A stretch of 64,000 nucleotides of DNA from Imbroritus primus (GTDB lineage Bacteria > Pseudomonadota > Gammaproteobacteria > Burkholderiales > Burkholderiaceae): contig NZ_OZ201293.1 in assembly GCF_964332355.1 (NCBI RefSeq), positions 806,001-870,000 of the forward strand, written 5' to 3'. Positions 8,234-16,703 of the stretch are shown here, piece after piece. The position numbers and the translations under genes were made by a program. The notes under the pieces are model-generated. The model worked only from the letters and a program-made list of their open reading frames with translations. It was not told the DNA's origin and made no database searches. The first letter of the stretch is position 1. The number at the start of each line of letters is the position of its first letter.

Positions 8234-10822
8234 TCAACCTTCGCGCAGCGTCGCCAATGCCGGCTGGCGCAGCACCTCGCGCAATCCGGGCCAGCCGCCG
8301 GCAAAGGCGCACAGCATACCAGCCGCGATGCCGGCCGGCAGTATCCAGAGGTTGAAGTGGTACGGAAATTCGAAGACGAAATTCGCCAGTGCCCAGCCGA
8401 TGGTCAGTGCGCCGCCGCCGGCCATGAGCCCGGCCAGTCCGCCGACGATGAGGAATTCAGCCACCTGGATCTGCCGCACCAGCGCACCCGAGGCGCCGAG
8501 CGCGCGCAGCAGTCCGGCATCGCGGCGGCGTTCGTCGCGCGCGCCTGAAAGCGCGGCGTACAGTACCACGATGCCGGCGGCGAGCGTGAACAGGAAGAGG
8601 AACTCGACGGCGGCGATCACCTGGTCGAGGATGGCCTGCACCTGTCGCAGAATCAGTTCGGTATTGACGATGGTGATGTTCGGATAGTCATGGATCAGCG
8701 AGTTGTCGAGTGCTGCCTGCGCGGGCGGCAGGTGGAAGGCGGTGATCCAGGTTTCCGGCATGTTCTGCATGGCCGCCGGGCTGAAGATCACGAAGAAGTT
8801 GACGCGCATCGAACTCCAGTCCAGCTTGCGCAGCGAGGTGACAGGCGCCTCCACCGTTTGTCCGGCGATATCGAAGCGCAGGCGGTCGCCGAGCTTGACG
8901 CCGAGCGTGGTGGCGATGCCTTCTTCCATGGAGGCTTCTCGCACATTCGGTACACCCGCGGCAAACCAGCGGCCGGCGATGATGCTGTTCTGCGCGGGCA
9001 GTTCGGCGCCGTAGGACAGGTTGAATTCGCGGTCCACCAGGCGGCGGGCGCGGTCTTCCTGGTAGGCGTCCGGGTCGACTGCCTTGTCGTTGATGTGCGT
9101 GAGGCGGCCACGAATCATCGGAAACAGGATGCCGTCGCGCAGGCCGGCGTTCTGCAACGTGGCCTGGAGCGGTGCGCGCTGGTCGGGCTGGATGTTGATG
9201 ATGAAGCGGTTTGGTGCGTCCGCCGGCGTAGCGCTGCGCCACGCGTTGACCAGGTCGTGGCGCGTGATGCCGAGCAGCAGCAGGGCCATCAGGCCGATGG
9301 CGAGGGCCACCGTCTGCAGCACGGTGATGCCCCGTCGGCGTTCGACGACGGCGAGCGCAAAGCGCCACCCGAGCGGAATGCGCCGGCCGCGCAGGACGCG
9401 CCCCAGGACGGTCAGTAGCACAGCTGCCAGCACGGCGAAGATCAGCATTGCGGCAAGGAAGCCACCTGCAGTGAGCGCGCCCATCTTGAGATCGCGCGCC
9501 GCCACCAGCAGCAGGCCAGTGAAGGCGCCGAGACCCAGGCCGTAGGCCAGCCATGCGGACACCGGCGGTGCGCCGACATCGCGGCGCAGCACGCGCAGTG
9601 GGGCGACGCGCGTCAGCGCGAGCAGCGGCGGCATGGCGAAGCCGGCGAGCAGTACCAGGCCGGAAGCCAGGCCACTGAGCGCGGGCCACAACGAGGGTTG
9701 CGGCAGGCTGATCTTCATCAGGTCGCCCAGCGACAGCAGCAGCACGTAATGCGAGGCGTAGCCGAGCGCCACGCCCAACAGTGCCGCGCCAAGGCCCACC
9801 AGCAGGAACTCGACGGCAAATCCGAGCAGGATGTCGCGCCGCCGCAGCCCAAGGCATTTGTAGATGGCGCAGGCATCGGTGTGGCGCTGCATGTAGCGCC
9901 GCGCGGCCATGGCGATGGCGACGGCGGCGATCATCGCGGCCAGCAGGGCCACCAGCGACAGGAAACGCTCTGCGCGGTCGAGTGTCTGGCGCATCTGCGG
10001 TTGGCCTGATTCCAACGATTCAAGGCGGACGCCGCGCAGCTTGCGAGCATCAATTTCGCCTTCGGCCCAGGCGCGGTAGCGTGCCACCGCTGCAGTCTCG
10101 CCAGCCACCAGCAGGCGATAGGTGACGCGGCTGCCGTAGCCGATCAGGCCCGTGGCGGGAAGGTCGGCCATCGGCAGCATGACGCGCGGCGCAAAGTTCA
10201 TGAAGCCGGTGCCGCGGTCGTCCTCGCGCGTGATGACCCGGTCGATGGTGAAGCGCCGCGTGCCGAGGAGCAGGGCATCGCCGATCTTCAGGTTGAGGGC
10301 GCTGAGCAGCGCGCGATCGACCCAGACAGTACCGGGCGCCGGGGTGTCGCGTGTCGGCGCGCCGTCCGTGGCGAGGTCGGCAGTCGTTTCCAGCGTGCCG
10401 CGCAGCGGGTAGCCCGGCTCCACGGCCTTGAGCGAGGCGAGCCGCGCGGGGGCATCGTCGGGATTGCCGCCGTGCTGTTCGACCGTGGCCATGCTCGGGA
10501 ACGCGGCCGTGCGCGCAAGCTGCAGGCCATCCGCGCGGGCGCGCTCGGCAAAGGCGGCATCCAGCGGTGTGTCGGCCACGATCACTACATCTGCGCCGAT
10601 CAGGTTGCGGGCATCGCGCTCCAGGCCGAGGCGCATGCGGTCCGACAGGAAGCTCACGCTGGTCAGCGCGGCCACGGCGAGCACGATGGCGAACAGCAGC
10701 AGGTTCAGCTCACCGGCGCGCCAGTCGCGGCGCGCCATGCGCCAGCCGTGGGCGAGTGCGGAGAAGTTGCCGGACGGCGCGGGTGCGGAGGATGGGCGGG
10801 AAGTCGGAGCGGAAGCAGTCAT
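8234..10822 (-). CDS. FtsX/LolE-type ABC transporter permease
   Basis: The protein has 862 residues when started at the ATG at 10822, which overlaps the stop of the DUF4126 gene by four bases. The open frame extends further upstream but that part is low-complexity Arg-rich and antisense to other coding sequence. A first membrane helix lies at about residues 35-55 (NLLLFAIVLAVAALTSVSF), then a large periplasmic domain, a central block of helices, a second extracytoplasmic domain and a C-terminal block: the duplicated MacB/FtsX layout of the YbbP family. Such permeases normally work with a LolD/YbbA-like ATPase, but none is encoded on either side. Likely role is extraction of a lipid or lipoprotein from the inner membrane. 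Confidence 0.87.
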   Translation of the reverse strand: MTASAPTSRPSSAPAPSGNFSALAHGWRMARRDWRAGELNLLLFAIVLAVAALTSVSFLSDRMRLGLERDARNLIGADVVIVADTPLDAAFAERARADGLQLARTAAFPSMATVEQHGGNPDDAPARLASLKAVEPGYPLRGTLETTADLATDGAPTRDTPAPGTVWVDRALLSALNLKIGDALLLGTRRFTIDRVITREDDRGTGFMNFAPRVMLPMADLPATGLIGYGSRVTYRLLVAGETAAVARYRAWAEGEIDARKLRGVRLESLESGQPQMRQTLDRAERFLSLVALLAAMIAAVAIAMAARRYMQRHTDACAIYKCLGLRRRDILLGFAVEFLLVGLGAALLGVALGYASHYVLLLSLGDLMKISLPQPSLWPALSGLASGLVLLAGFAMPPLLALTRVAPLRVLRRDVGAPPVSAWLAYGLGLGAFTGLLLVAARDLKMGALTAGGFLAAMLIFAVLAAVLLTVLGRVLRGRRIPLGWRFALAVVERRRGITVLQTVALAIGLMALLLLGITRHDLVNAWRSATPADAPNRFIINIQPDQRAPLQATLQNAGLRDGILFPMIRGRLTHINDKAVDPDAYQEDRARRLVDREFNLSYGAELPAQNSIIAGRWFAAGVPNVREASMEEGIATTLGVKLGDRLRFDIAGQTVEAPVTSLRKLDWSSMRVNFFVIFSPAAMQNMPETWITAFHLPPAQAALDNSLIHDYPNITIVNTELILRQVQAILDQVIAAVEFLFLFTLAAGIVVLYAALSGARDERRRDAGLLRALGASGALVRQIQVAEFLIVGGLAGLMAGGGALTIGWALANFVFEFPYHFNLWILPAGIAAGMLCAFAGGWPGLREVLRQPALATLREG

Positions 10823-11409
10823 CGTTGCGGAAAGCGTCGGACCAGTCGCTGGTAGATGCCGCGCACGCCGCGCCACAGCTTGGGCAGCAGCCAGAATGCG
10901 GCGATCAGGGCGACCAGCAGCAGGCAGAAGAACAGGACTGGTGTGAAGATGGCCAGGAGCAGGCTGCCCGGCACGGCGACGTCCTCCACGGCGGAGGCGG
11001 TCCAGTTGGAAAACGGTTCGGGCGACGTGTTGAGCAGGGCGCGCGTGCCGCTTTTCGCAGCGTGCGAGACCCCGGCCAGCGTGCCGCCGACGAGGCCGGC
11101 GACGATGGTCCACTCAGGCGCGAGCTGGCCGAAGGCGCCCGCGGCGAGGATCGCACCGGCCGGAATGCGGATGAAGGTGTGCACGGCATCCCAGACGGAG
11201 TCGAAGGCCGGTACCTTGTCCGCGACGAATTCCGCGACGGTAAGAACGCCTGCGGCGATGAGGACCCAATCCGAGGTCAGCACGCGCAGGCTGTCGGGCA
11301 GCTCGAGCACGCCAAAGCGCGCCAGCAGCCCGGCCAGCAGGACGGTGAAATACAGGCGAATGCCGCTGGCCCAGGAGAGCCCGGCGCCCAGCGCCGCGGT
11401 TTCGAGCAT
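10819..11409 (-). CDS. DUF4126 family membrane protein
   Basis: A 196-residue protein started at the ATG at 11409, where the sequence becomes family-like (MLETAALGAGLSWASGIRLY). It contains four or five hydrophobic segments and glycine-rich stretches such as GLVGGTLAGVSHAAKSGTRA. The DUF4126 family has no established biochemical function. Its stop overlaps the FtsX-type permease start, so the two are probably co-translated and may act together at the inner membrane. An upstream in-frame ATG at 11475 would add 22 residues that do not look family-like. Confidence 0.78.
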   Translation of the reverse strand: MLETAALGAGLSWASGIRLYFTVLLAGLLARFGVLELPDSLRVLTSDWVLIAAGVLTVAEFVADKVPAFDSVWDAVHTFIRIPAGAILAAGAFGQLAPEWTIVAGLVGGTLAGVSHAAKSGTRALLNTSPEPFSNWTASAVEDVAVPGSLLLAIFTPVLFFCLLLVALIAAFWLLPKLWRGVRGIYQRLVRRFPQR

Positions 11410-11512
11410 GGTCAGGCTCCAGTGAACAGAAGGCGCCCGGCATGCATGCGGCATGCGGGACGTCCGAACTGGCATTGGAACATACTTTGCCGCGGACGTT
11501 CCGCGTGGGAAG

Positions 11513-12601
11513 TCAGCGCGTGTTGCCGTCGAACCAGGGCAGGGCTTCTTCCGGCGTCAGGACGCTGGCCGCCGGATTGGCGGAATAGCCGGGCAAGCGG
11601 GCGATCTGCGCAGCGAAGTCCGGGGAGCTGATGACCTCCAGCAATTGCCGCACCCACGCCGCCAGATGGTCGTGGCGGCGGATGGCGAGAAAGTAGTCCT
11701 CGCGCGTCATCGGCACGAAACCGAGGCCAAGCGCCTCGGCATTCACGCGCAGGCCGAAGCCGACGTCCGCACGGCCCTCGGCGACGGCTTGCGCGACGCG
11801 TTCGTTGCTGAACTCCTGGTTGTCGTAGCCTGCGATCTCGTCGGGGAACAGGCCATGGCTGGCCAGCAACTGATCGAACAGCATGCGCGTGCCGGAACTA
11901 CGCTGGCGGTTGACGAAAGTGGCGCGGGTCCTGGCGAGATCGGCGAGCGTATGGATCTGCGTGACATAGCGTGGGCTGACGATCAGTCCCTGCTCGCGGT
12001 CGGCCACGCGGATCAGGCGGATGGCGTTCGGCTTCATCCACTTGCGCAGCGTCAGGTGGGCCACCGAGCCGGCGGCCTGCACCGGAGAGACATAGACGCC
12101 GGCGAGTTCGCACTGCTTTTCCTGCAGGCTGATCAGGCCTTCCACGCTGCCACAGAACACTGTGTCGAGATCGGGCGCGCCGGTCGTCTTGCCGAGGACG
12201 TTGGCCAGCAACTCGACCGCCGGATCGTGGCTGCCCGAGAAGCGGATGACCTTTTCCGGCTTGGCGGCATCTTCCAGCTCATTGAGGAAATGCAGCAGGG
12301 CCTGCTGGATGGCGGGTGTCAGTTCGTCGTGCAGCCGGGTTTCGGCGCGCAGCAGGCGCTCGCCGAAGGTGGTGAGGCTCGCGCCGCGCCCGCGCTCCAT
12401 GTCCAGCAGGCTGCGTCCGAGCGTTTCTTCCCAGGTGCGCATGATGCCCCAGGCATGCCGGTAGGAGAGGCCGACGCCGGGCGCCGCCTGGTGCAGCGAA
12501 CCGGTTTCGCGCACGGCCCGCAGCAGCTTGAACAGTTTGCCGTTGGCACGCGGATTGTCGTCCTGGCTGATCACAGGAAAGAGTTCAAAACGGAACGTCA
12601 T
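11513..12601 (-). CDS. ModE-type HTH regulator with periplasmic-binding-protein-like sensor domain
   Basis: This 362-residue regulator has an N-terminal ModE/LysR-like winged helix (about residues 15-90: ANGKLFKLLRAVRETGSLHQAA and SYRHAWGIMRTWEETLG) and a C-terminal domain resembling a type-2 solute-binding protein (about 115-345), instead of the TOBE domains of classical ModE. It is divergent from the tungstate-binding protein gene, with 118 AT-rich bases between the starts, so it probably senses molybdate/tungstate or a related signal and controls tupA. Proteins of this layout are widespread but mostly uncharacterised; the ligand is inferred from the neighbour. Confidence 0.82.
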   Translation of the reverse strand: MTFRFELFPVISQDDNPRANGKLFKLLRAVRETGSLHQAAPGVGLSYRHAWGIMRTWEETLGRSLLDMERGRGASLTTFGERLLRAETRLHDELTPAIQQALLHFLNELEDAAKPEKVIRFSGSHDPAVELLANVLGKTTGAPDLDTVFCGSVEGLISLQEKQCELAGVYVSPVQAAGSVAHLTLRKWMKPNAIRLIRVADREQGLIVSPRYVTQIHTLADLARTRATFVNRQRSSGTRMLFDQLLASHGLFPDEIAGYDNQEFSNERVAQAVAEGRADVGFGLRVNAEALGLGFVPMTREDYFLAIRRHDHLAAWVRQLLEVISSPDFAAQIARLPGYSANPAASVLTPEEALPWFDGNTR

Positions 12602-12663
12602 ATGTGGTCGATATCATATTTACATCATTGTTTTTGGCGGCAACAATCTGCCCACGCATTCTG

Positions 12664-12706
12664 TTGCAAAGTGCAAATAGAAGCAATTATGTTGTCTATT
12701 TCATAA
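12664..12706 (+). promoter_or_regulatory. Candidate tupA promoter with overlapping inverted-repeat operator
   Basis: The divergent region 12602-12719 is distinctly AT-rich against its surroundings. TTGCAA (12664-12669) and TATGTT (12688-12693) are spaced 18 bases apart and could form a sigma-70 promoter for tupA. An inverted repeat TTATG-N10-CATAA (12687-12706) covers the -10 and probable start point, a position expected for a repressor site of the divergently encoded ModE-like regulator. Assignment is by pattern and position only. Confidence 0.4.
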
Positions 12707-12719
12707 CTTGGGGAGAGAT

Positions 12720-13526
12720 ATGAAAACCTGGATCAAACGAACCGTGGCGACGCTGGGCCTGCTGGCTGTCGGCGTGGCCGCCCAGGCCGCCGAGATCCGC
12801 ATGGCGACCACCACCAGCACGGAAAACTCCGGTCTGCTCAAGGTGCTCCTGCCCAAGTTCGAAGCGGCGACCGGCGTCAAGGTCAATGTGATCTCGGTCG
12901 GTACCGGCAAGGCCATCAAGCTGGGAGAAGCGGGCGACGTCGACGTGATCCTCGTGCACGCGCGCAAGCAGGAGGACGCATTCGTGGCCGACGGCTTCGG
13001 CGTGAATCGCCGCGACGTGATGTACAACGACTTCATCGTGGTCGGCCCCGTATCCGACCCCGCCAAGCTGCGCGGCGAAAAGGATGTGATCAAGGGTTTC
13101 GAGAAGATCGCCGCCACCAAGACGCGCTTTATTTCGCGCGGCGACAACTCCGGTACCGACGTGATGGAAAAAGGTTATTGGAAGACTGCCGGCATCGAGC
13201 CCAAGGGCCAGCCGTGGTACGTCAACGCCGGTCTCGGGATGGGCGAGGTGCTGACCATGGCGGGTGAGATGCAGGCCTATACGCTGACCGACCGGGCCAC
13301 GTATGGCGCGTACAAGGCGCGCACTGGCCTCGATATCGCGCTGCAGGGTGACAAGCGCATGTTCAATCCTTACGGCATCATCGCCGTGAACCCGGCCAAG
13401 CATCCGTCGGTCAAGCATGCTGATGCGATGAAGCTGATCGAGTGGATCACGTCGAAGGAGGGGCAGGCTGCCATCGCCGATTTCAAGGTGGAGGGCCAGC
13501 AGTTGTTTTTCCCGTCGGCCAAGTAA
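12720..13526 (+). CDS. tupA: Tungstate ABC transporter substrate-binding protein
   Basis: This 268-residue secreted binding protein starts at the ATG at 12720 with ribosome binding site GGGGAGAG six bases upstream. A Sec signal peptide is evident (charged MKTWIKR, hydrophobic core, cleavage after AQA near residue 22). The mature N-terminus carries TTTSTENSGLL, the oxyanion-binding motif of the TupA/WtpA-like tungstate family, and RGDNSGTD and TDRATYG further on match the family. It would deliver tungstate for molybdenum/tungsten cofactor enzymes such as the oxidoreductase at 1-2847. No tupB permease or tupC ATPase gene is adjacent; the next genes are a globin and a DUF924 protein, which is unusual. 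Confidence 0.9.
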   Translation: MKTWIKRTVATLGLLAVGVAAQAAEIRMATTTSTENSGLLKVLLPKFEAATGVKVNVISVGTGKAIKLGEAGDVDVILVHARKQEDAFVADGFGVNRRDVMYNDFIVVGPVSDPAKLRGEKDVIKGFEKIAATKTRFISRGDNSGTDVMEKGYWKTAGIEPKGQPWYVNAGLGMGEVLTMAGEMQAYTLTDRATYGAYKARTGLDIALQGDKRMFNPYGIIAVNPAKHPSVKHADAMKLIEWITSKEGQAAIADFKVEGQQLFFPSAK

Positions 13527-13708
13527 TCTCTCCCCGGCAGCCCGGGTGACGATCAAATTGCGATCAAGCAACGATCGACGTTCTGACCGCATCCGATCCC
13601 TTACCGCCTTGCCTTGCCGCCAGCCTCCTCAGGTCGCGGCAAGGGCGCGTGGGGCACCGTCTGCCGCGATGCTGATACCATCGTGGTATTCCGTGTTTCC
13701 TTGCTGCC

Positions 13709-14119
13709 ATGACTTCCGATTCCACCCCTGCTTCCACCGACGTCACTGCCTTCGACCTGATTGGCGGTGAGCAGAAGGTACGCGACCTGGTCGACCGGTT
13801 CTACGATCTGATGGATCTCGAACCAGAATTCGCACCTTTGCGGGCCATGCACCCGACCACCCTAGACGGCTCGCGCGACAAGCTTTTCTGGTTCCTGTGC
13901 GGCTGGCTTGGCGGTCCCAATCATTTCGTCGACCGCTTTGGGCATCCCATGCTGCGGGCGCGCCATTTGCCGTATGAGATCGGTATCGCCGAGCGCGATC
14001 AGTGGGTGCGCTGCATGGCGCTGGCGATGCAGGACCAGAACGTGCCCGAGCCGCTGCAGATGCGCCTGATGGACGGTTTTCTCAAGACGGCTGACTGGAT
14101 GCGCAATGTGCCCCGCTGA
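13709..14119 (+). CDS. Group II truncated hemoglobin
   Basis: A 136-residue globin of the 2-on-2 fold. The sequence DLIGGEQKVRDLVDRFYDLMD corresponds to the A-B helices with the tyrosine at B10; LRARHLPY carries the likely proximal histidine F8; and ERDQWVRCM supplies the conserved tryptophan G8 of group II proteins. Group II truncated globins bind oxygen tightly and are implicated in oxygen or nitric-oxide handling. The gene overlaps the following DUF924 gene by 14 bases, an arrangement common in this lineage. The ATG at 13709 gives a standard length with a short polar N-terminal extension. Confidence 0.9.
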   Translation: MTSDSTPASTDVTAFDLIGGEQKVRDLVDRFYDLMDLEPEFAPLRAMHPTTLDGSRDKLFWFLCGWLGGPNHFVDRFGHPMLRARHLPYEIGIAERDQWVRCMALAMQDQNVPEPLQMRLMDGFLKTADWMRNVPR

Positions 14120-14726
14120 TGCCGCCACGCCGGTGCCGGCAGCCGCGCAGGCGGTGCTCGATTTCTGGTTTGGCACGCCTGACTCGCTGGAATGGAACCA
14201 CGTACGTCCGCTGTGGTTCACCAAGTCGGACGCCACCGATGCGCTGATCCGCGCACGCTTCCTCGCCACCTGGCAGCAGGTCCGCGCCGGAGCCTGCGAG
14301 GACTGGCGCGCCACGCCAGAAGGGATCTGTGCCTACATCATCGTGACCGATCAGTTGTCGCGCAACATGTTCCGTGGCCAGCCCGAGTCATTCGCCACCG
14401 ATGCGCTGGCGCTGCGTGCCGCGCGTGAGATGGTGGCGCACGCCGCGGATCGAGCCTTGCCGACGCCGTATCACCGCCAGTTCTGCTACATGCCGTTCGA
14501 ACATGACGAGTCGCTGGTCAGCCAGGATGAGGCGATCCGCCTGTTCACGCAGTTGCGCGACGAGACGGATGCCGCGGCAGGGATGGGCGAGGTGCTGCAC
14601 TGGGCACGGTTGCATCGCGACGTGATCGTGCGCTTTGGGCGGTACCCGCATCGCAATGCCATCCTGGGCCGCAGCTCGACGCTCGAGGAACAGGCGTTTC
14701 TCGCGCAGCCAGGTTCATCGTTCTAG
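14106..14726 (+). CDS. DUF924 family protein
   Basis: This 206-residue soluble protein has the DUF924 signature: VLDFWFGTPDS near the N-terminus, the central DQLSRNMFRG segment and the C-terminal FGRYPHRNAILGR. The family folds as a TPR-like alpha solenoid; its function is unknown. It overlaps the globin gene by 14 bases in a different frame, so it is probably co-expressed and translationally coupled. Confidence 0.88.
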   Translation: MCPADAATPVPAAAQAVLDFWFGTPDSLEWNHVRPLWFTKSDATDALIRARFLATWQQVRAGACEDWRATPEGICAYIIVTDQLSRNMFRGQPESFATDALALRAAREMVAHAADRALPTPYHRQFCYMPFEHDESLVSQDEAIRLFTQLRDETDAAAGMGEVLHWARLHRDVIVRFGRYPHRNAILGRSSTLEEQAFLAQPGSSF

Positions 14727-14730
14727 GGAT

Positions 14731-14766
14731 GCCGCAGGCAGCTGAGCCTGTGCCTGCCTGTGCGGC
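14731..14766 (+). terminator. Hairpin after the globin-DUF924 unit
   Basis: An inverted repeat pairs 14731-14741 with 14754-14766 (GCCGCA/TGCGGC extended by GGCAG/CTGCC with a two-base bulge) five bases after the DUF924 stop and before the convergent LOG gene. It lacks a clear T-run, so it may be a weak terminator or only an mRNA-stabilising hairpin. Confidence 0.35.
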
Positions 14767-14793
14767 TTGCCGTGTAAGCCGCCGTGTGTATCG

Positions 14794-15378
14794 TCAGATC
14801 TGCTCGCGCGCCTGTTCCCAGCGGTCCACGCGCGGCTGCTGCCACTGGGCCAACTGGTCGACGAGCTGGCCGGGGTCGGGGGATACTCGTAGCAGGCCGG
14901 CATGGGCCGCCTGCATAAACCCTTCGTCGCAGGCGTGGCGCAGGAAACTCAGCAGGCCATCGTAGAAGCCTTCGACATTCAGCAGGCCGATCGGCTTGGT
15001 GTGATAGCCGAGCTGCAGCCACGTGAAGGTCTCGAACAGTTCCTCATACGTACCGATGCCGCCGGGCATGGCGATAAAACCATCCGACCGGTCCGCCATC
15101 ATCTGTTTGCGCTCGTGCATGCTGCTCACGACATGCAGCTCGGTGAGGCCGGCATGGCCGATCTCTTTCTTCATCAGCGCTTCCGGGATGATGCCCACGG
15201 TCTCGCCGCCACAGCGCATGACTTCATCGGCGATGATGCCCATCAGGCCGACATTGCCGCCACCATATACCAGCGTGATGCCGCGTTCGGCGAGTGTGCG
15301 CCCGAGCGCCTTGGCATGTTCGGCATAGGCGGGACGTGCGCCCGGCCGGGCGCCGCAATAGACACAGATCGATTTCAT
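14794..15378 (-). CDS. LOG family protein (nucleoside 5'-monophosphate phosphoribohydrolase)
   Basis: This 194-residue Rossmann-like protein has the LOG signature: GGGNVGLMG for nucleotide binding and MPGGIGTYEELFE, the PGGxGTxxE catalytic motif. LOG proteins cleave the N-glycosidic bond of nucleoside monophosphates, releasing ribose 5-phosphate; some plant-associated members make cytokinins and many bacterial ones act on AMP or other nucleotides. The ATG at 15378 overlaps the TetR stop by four bases (ATGA), so it is co-translated with that regulator. The longer open frame upstream overlaps tetR and is not family-like. Confidence 0.9.
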   Translation of the reverse strand: MKSICVYCGARPGARPAYAEHAKALGRTLAERGITLVYGGGNVGLMGIIADEVMRCGGETVGIIPEALMKKEIGHAGLTELHVVSSMHERKQMMADRSDGFIAMPGGIGTYEELFETFTWLQLGYHTKPIGLLNVEGFYDGLLSFLRHACDEGFMQAAHAGLLRVSPDPGQLVDQLAQWQQPRVDRWEQAREQI

Positions 15379-16106
15379 GGCGTGGTACGGGAAGCGGGAG
15401 CGGCTGTGGTTCCGGCGGCCAGCGAGGCCGCGTATGCGGCGGCCAGCCGGTCGTAGGCGGCGCGCTGCTTGCCGCGCAGATATGGCGCGAGGATGGAGAG
15501 GATGTGATAGCTGCCGCCGTGCAGGCCGGCGCGGATCGCTTCGGGGTCGTTGTACTTGCGCGGCTGCTGCACGAACTGGAAGCTCAGCCAGTAGGTAGCG
15601 ACCACGACGATGTTGGTGCATACGGCATCGAGCTGCTGGGGCGTGATGTCCATCTCGCCATCGGCGATGAACACCTGGCACATGTCCATGGCGAAGCGTT
15701 TCTTCTGCTCGACGATGCGCTTGAAGTTGATTTCGACGAGGCGGTTGCGCGCCAGCAGGTCATTGATGTCGCGATACAGGAAACGGTAGTTCCACAGGAA
15801 CTCCGACATGTACTGCAGATAGCCCCAGGTTTCGTCGAGCGTGGCCTTGTGGTCGCTCGGCAGCTTGAGGCGCCGTTCGATCTCCTGCTCGAAGCCGGCG
15901 AAGATCGAGTTGATGATGTCGTCCTTGTTGCGGAAGTGGTAGTAGAGATTGCCGGGGCTGATCTCCATTTCTTCTGCAATGGTCGTGGTCGTGACGTTCG
16001 GTTCACCCAGGTCATTGAACAGGCGAAGCGACACGGCCAGGATCCTGTCGCGTGTGCGGCGCGGGCCGCTCGGGGTAGCGGACGCGGCTGAGGGCTTGTT
16101 TTCCAT
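15375..16106 (-). CDS. TetR/AcrR family transcriptional regulator
   Basis: The 243-residue product (ATG at 16106) has an N-terminal TetR helix-turn-helix at about residues 15-65: RDRILAVSLRLFNDLGEPNV followed by the recognition segment ISPGNLYYHFRNKDDIINSIF. The remaining 170 residues form the variable ligand-binding and dimerisation domain and give no clear ligand clue. It is translationally coupled to the LOG gene and sits 131 bases downstream of dgkA. An in-frame ATG at 16163 would add 19 residues that do not resemble the family. Target genes are unknown. Confidence 0.85.
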   Translation of the reverse strand: MENKPSAASATPSGPRRTRDRILAVSLRLFNDLGEPNVTTTTIAEEMEISPGNLYYHFRNKDDIINSIFAGFEQEIERRLKLPSDHKATLDETWGYLQYMSEFLWNYRFLYRDINDLLARNRLVEINFKRIVEQKKRFAMDMCQVFIADGEMDITPQQLDAVCTNIVVVATYWLSFQFVQQPRKYNDPEAIRAGLHGGSYHILSILAPYLRGKQRAAYDRLAAAYAASLAAGTTAAPASRTTP

Positions 16107-16237
16107 GAGGCTTCGCGGTGGCCGGGAGAAGATGATGCCGCGATTATAAGAGATCGCCATCATGGCACCCGGCGAGTGGACGCCGGCGCCGCAGGCGGCG
16201 ACGCGTCCATCAGCCGCTCAGCCGCAACTGGCTGGTG

Positions 16238-16669
16238 CTAGGTCCGCCAGAGATGCCACAGCCATGGCCCGGCCACCGCGGCCCAGGTGCCGCCGCACAG
16301 GATAAGCGCGAGCATCACGGCGGCGCTGCCGAAATCCTTCGCGCGTTTGGACAGCCCGTGGTGTTCCAGCGAAATGCGGTCGACCGCGGCCTCGACGCTC
16401 GAGTTCAGCAGTTCGACGATCAGCACGAGGACCAGCGTGCCGAGCATGAGGATGCGCTCCACCACCGTGGCGGGCACCACGAATGCGCATGGCAGCAGGA
16501 TCAGGCACAGCGTAAGCTCCTGGCGAAAGGCGCTTTCTTCGTGAATGGCGAAGCGGATGCCGCTTAGCGAATTCTTCGCGGCATGCCACGCGCGTGTCAG
16601 TCCGCGATTGTGCTTGTAGGGATTCTGGTCCGCCGAATACTGGTCCGGCGGTGGCTTGGGAGCGCTCAT
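16238..16669 (-). CDS. dgkA: Diacylglycerol kinase
   Basis: A 143-residue integral membrane kinase that phosphorylates diacylglycerol to phosphatidic acid with ATP. The core contains AIHEESAFRQE (active-site glutamate region), the helix LMLGTLVLVLIVELLNSSVEAAVDR with the conserved VELLNSSVEAAVD, and KDFGSAAVM, all standard for prokaryotic DagK. It lies 34 bases downstream of the glycosyltransferase gene on the same strand, after the metallophosphoesterase. A diacylglycerol kinase beside a diacylglycerol-releasing enzyme and a lipid glycosyltransferase suggests shared control of the diacylglycerol pool. Confidence 0.93.
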   Translation of the reverse strand: MSAPKPPPDQYSADQNPYKHNRGLTRAWHAAKNSLSGIRFAIHEESAFRQELTLCLILLPCAFVVPATVVERILMLGTLVLVLIVELLNSSVEAAVDRISLEHHGLSKRAKDFGSAAVMLALILCGGTWAAVAGPWLWHLWRT

Positions 16670-16703
16670 GCGTAGGCGTGGAGTTGGGCTGGGGAGCGCA
16701 CGG

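Noticed and set aside
10823..11113. N-terminal extension of the FtsX-type permease frame
   Set aside because: The 97 extra residues are Arg-rich, overlap the DUF4126 gene and precede the normal first membrane helix; the ATG at 10822 gives standard four-base coupling.
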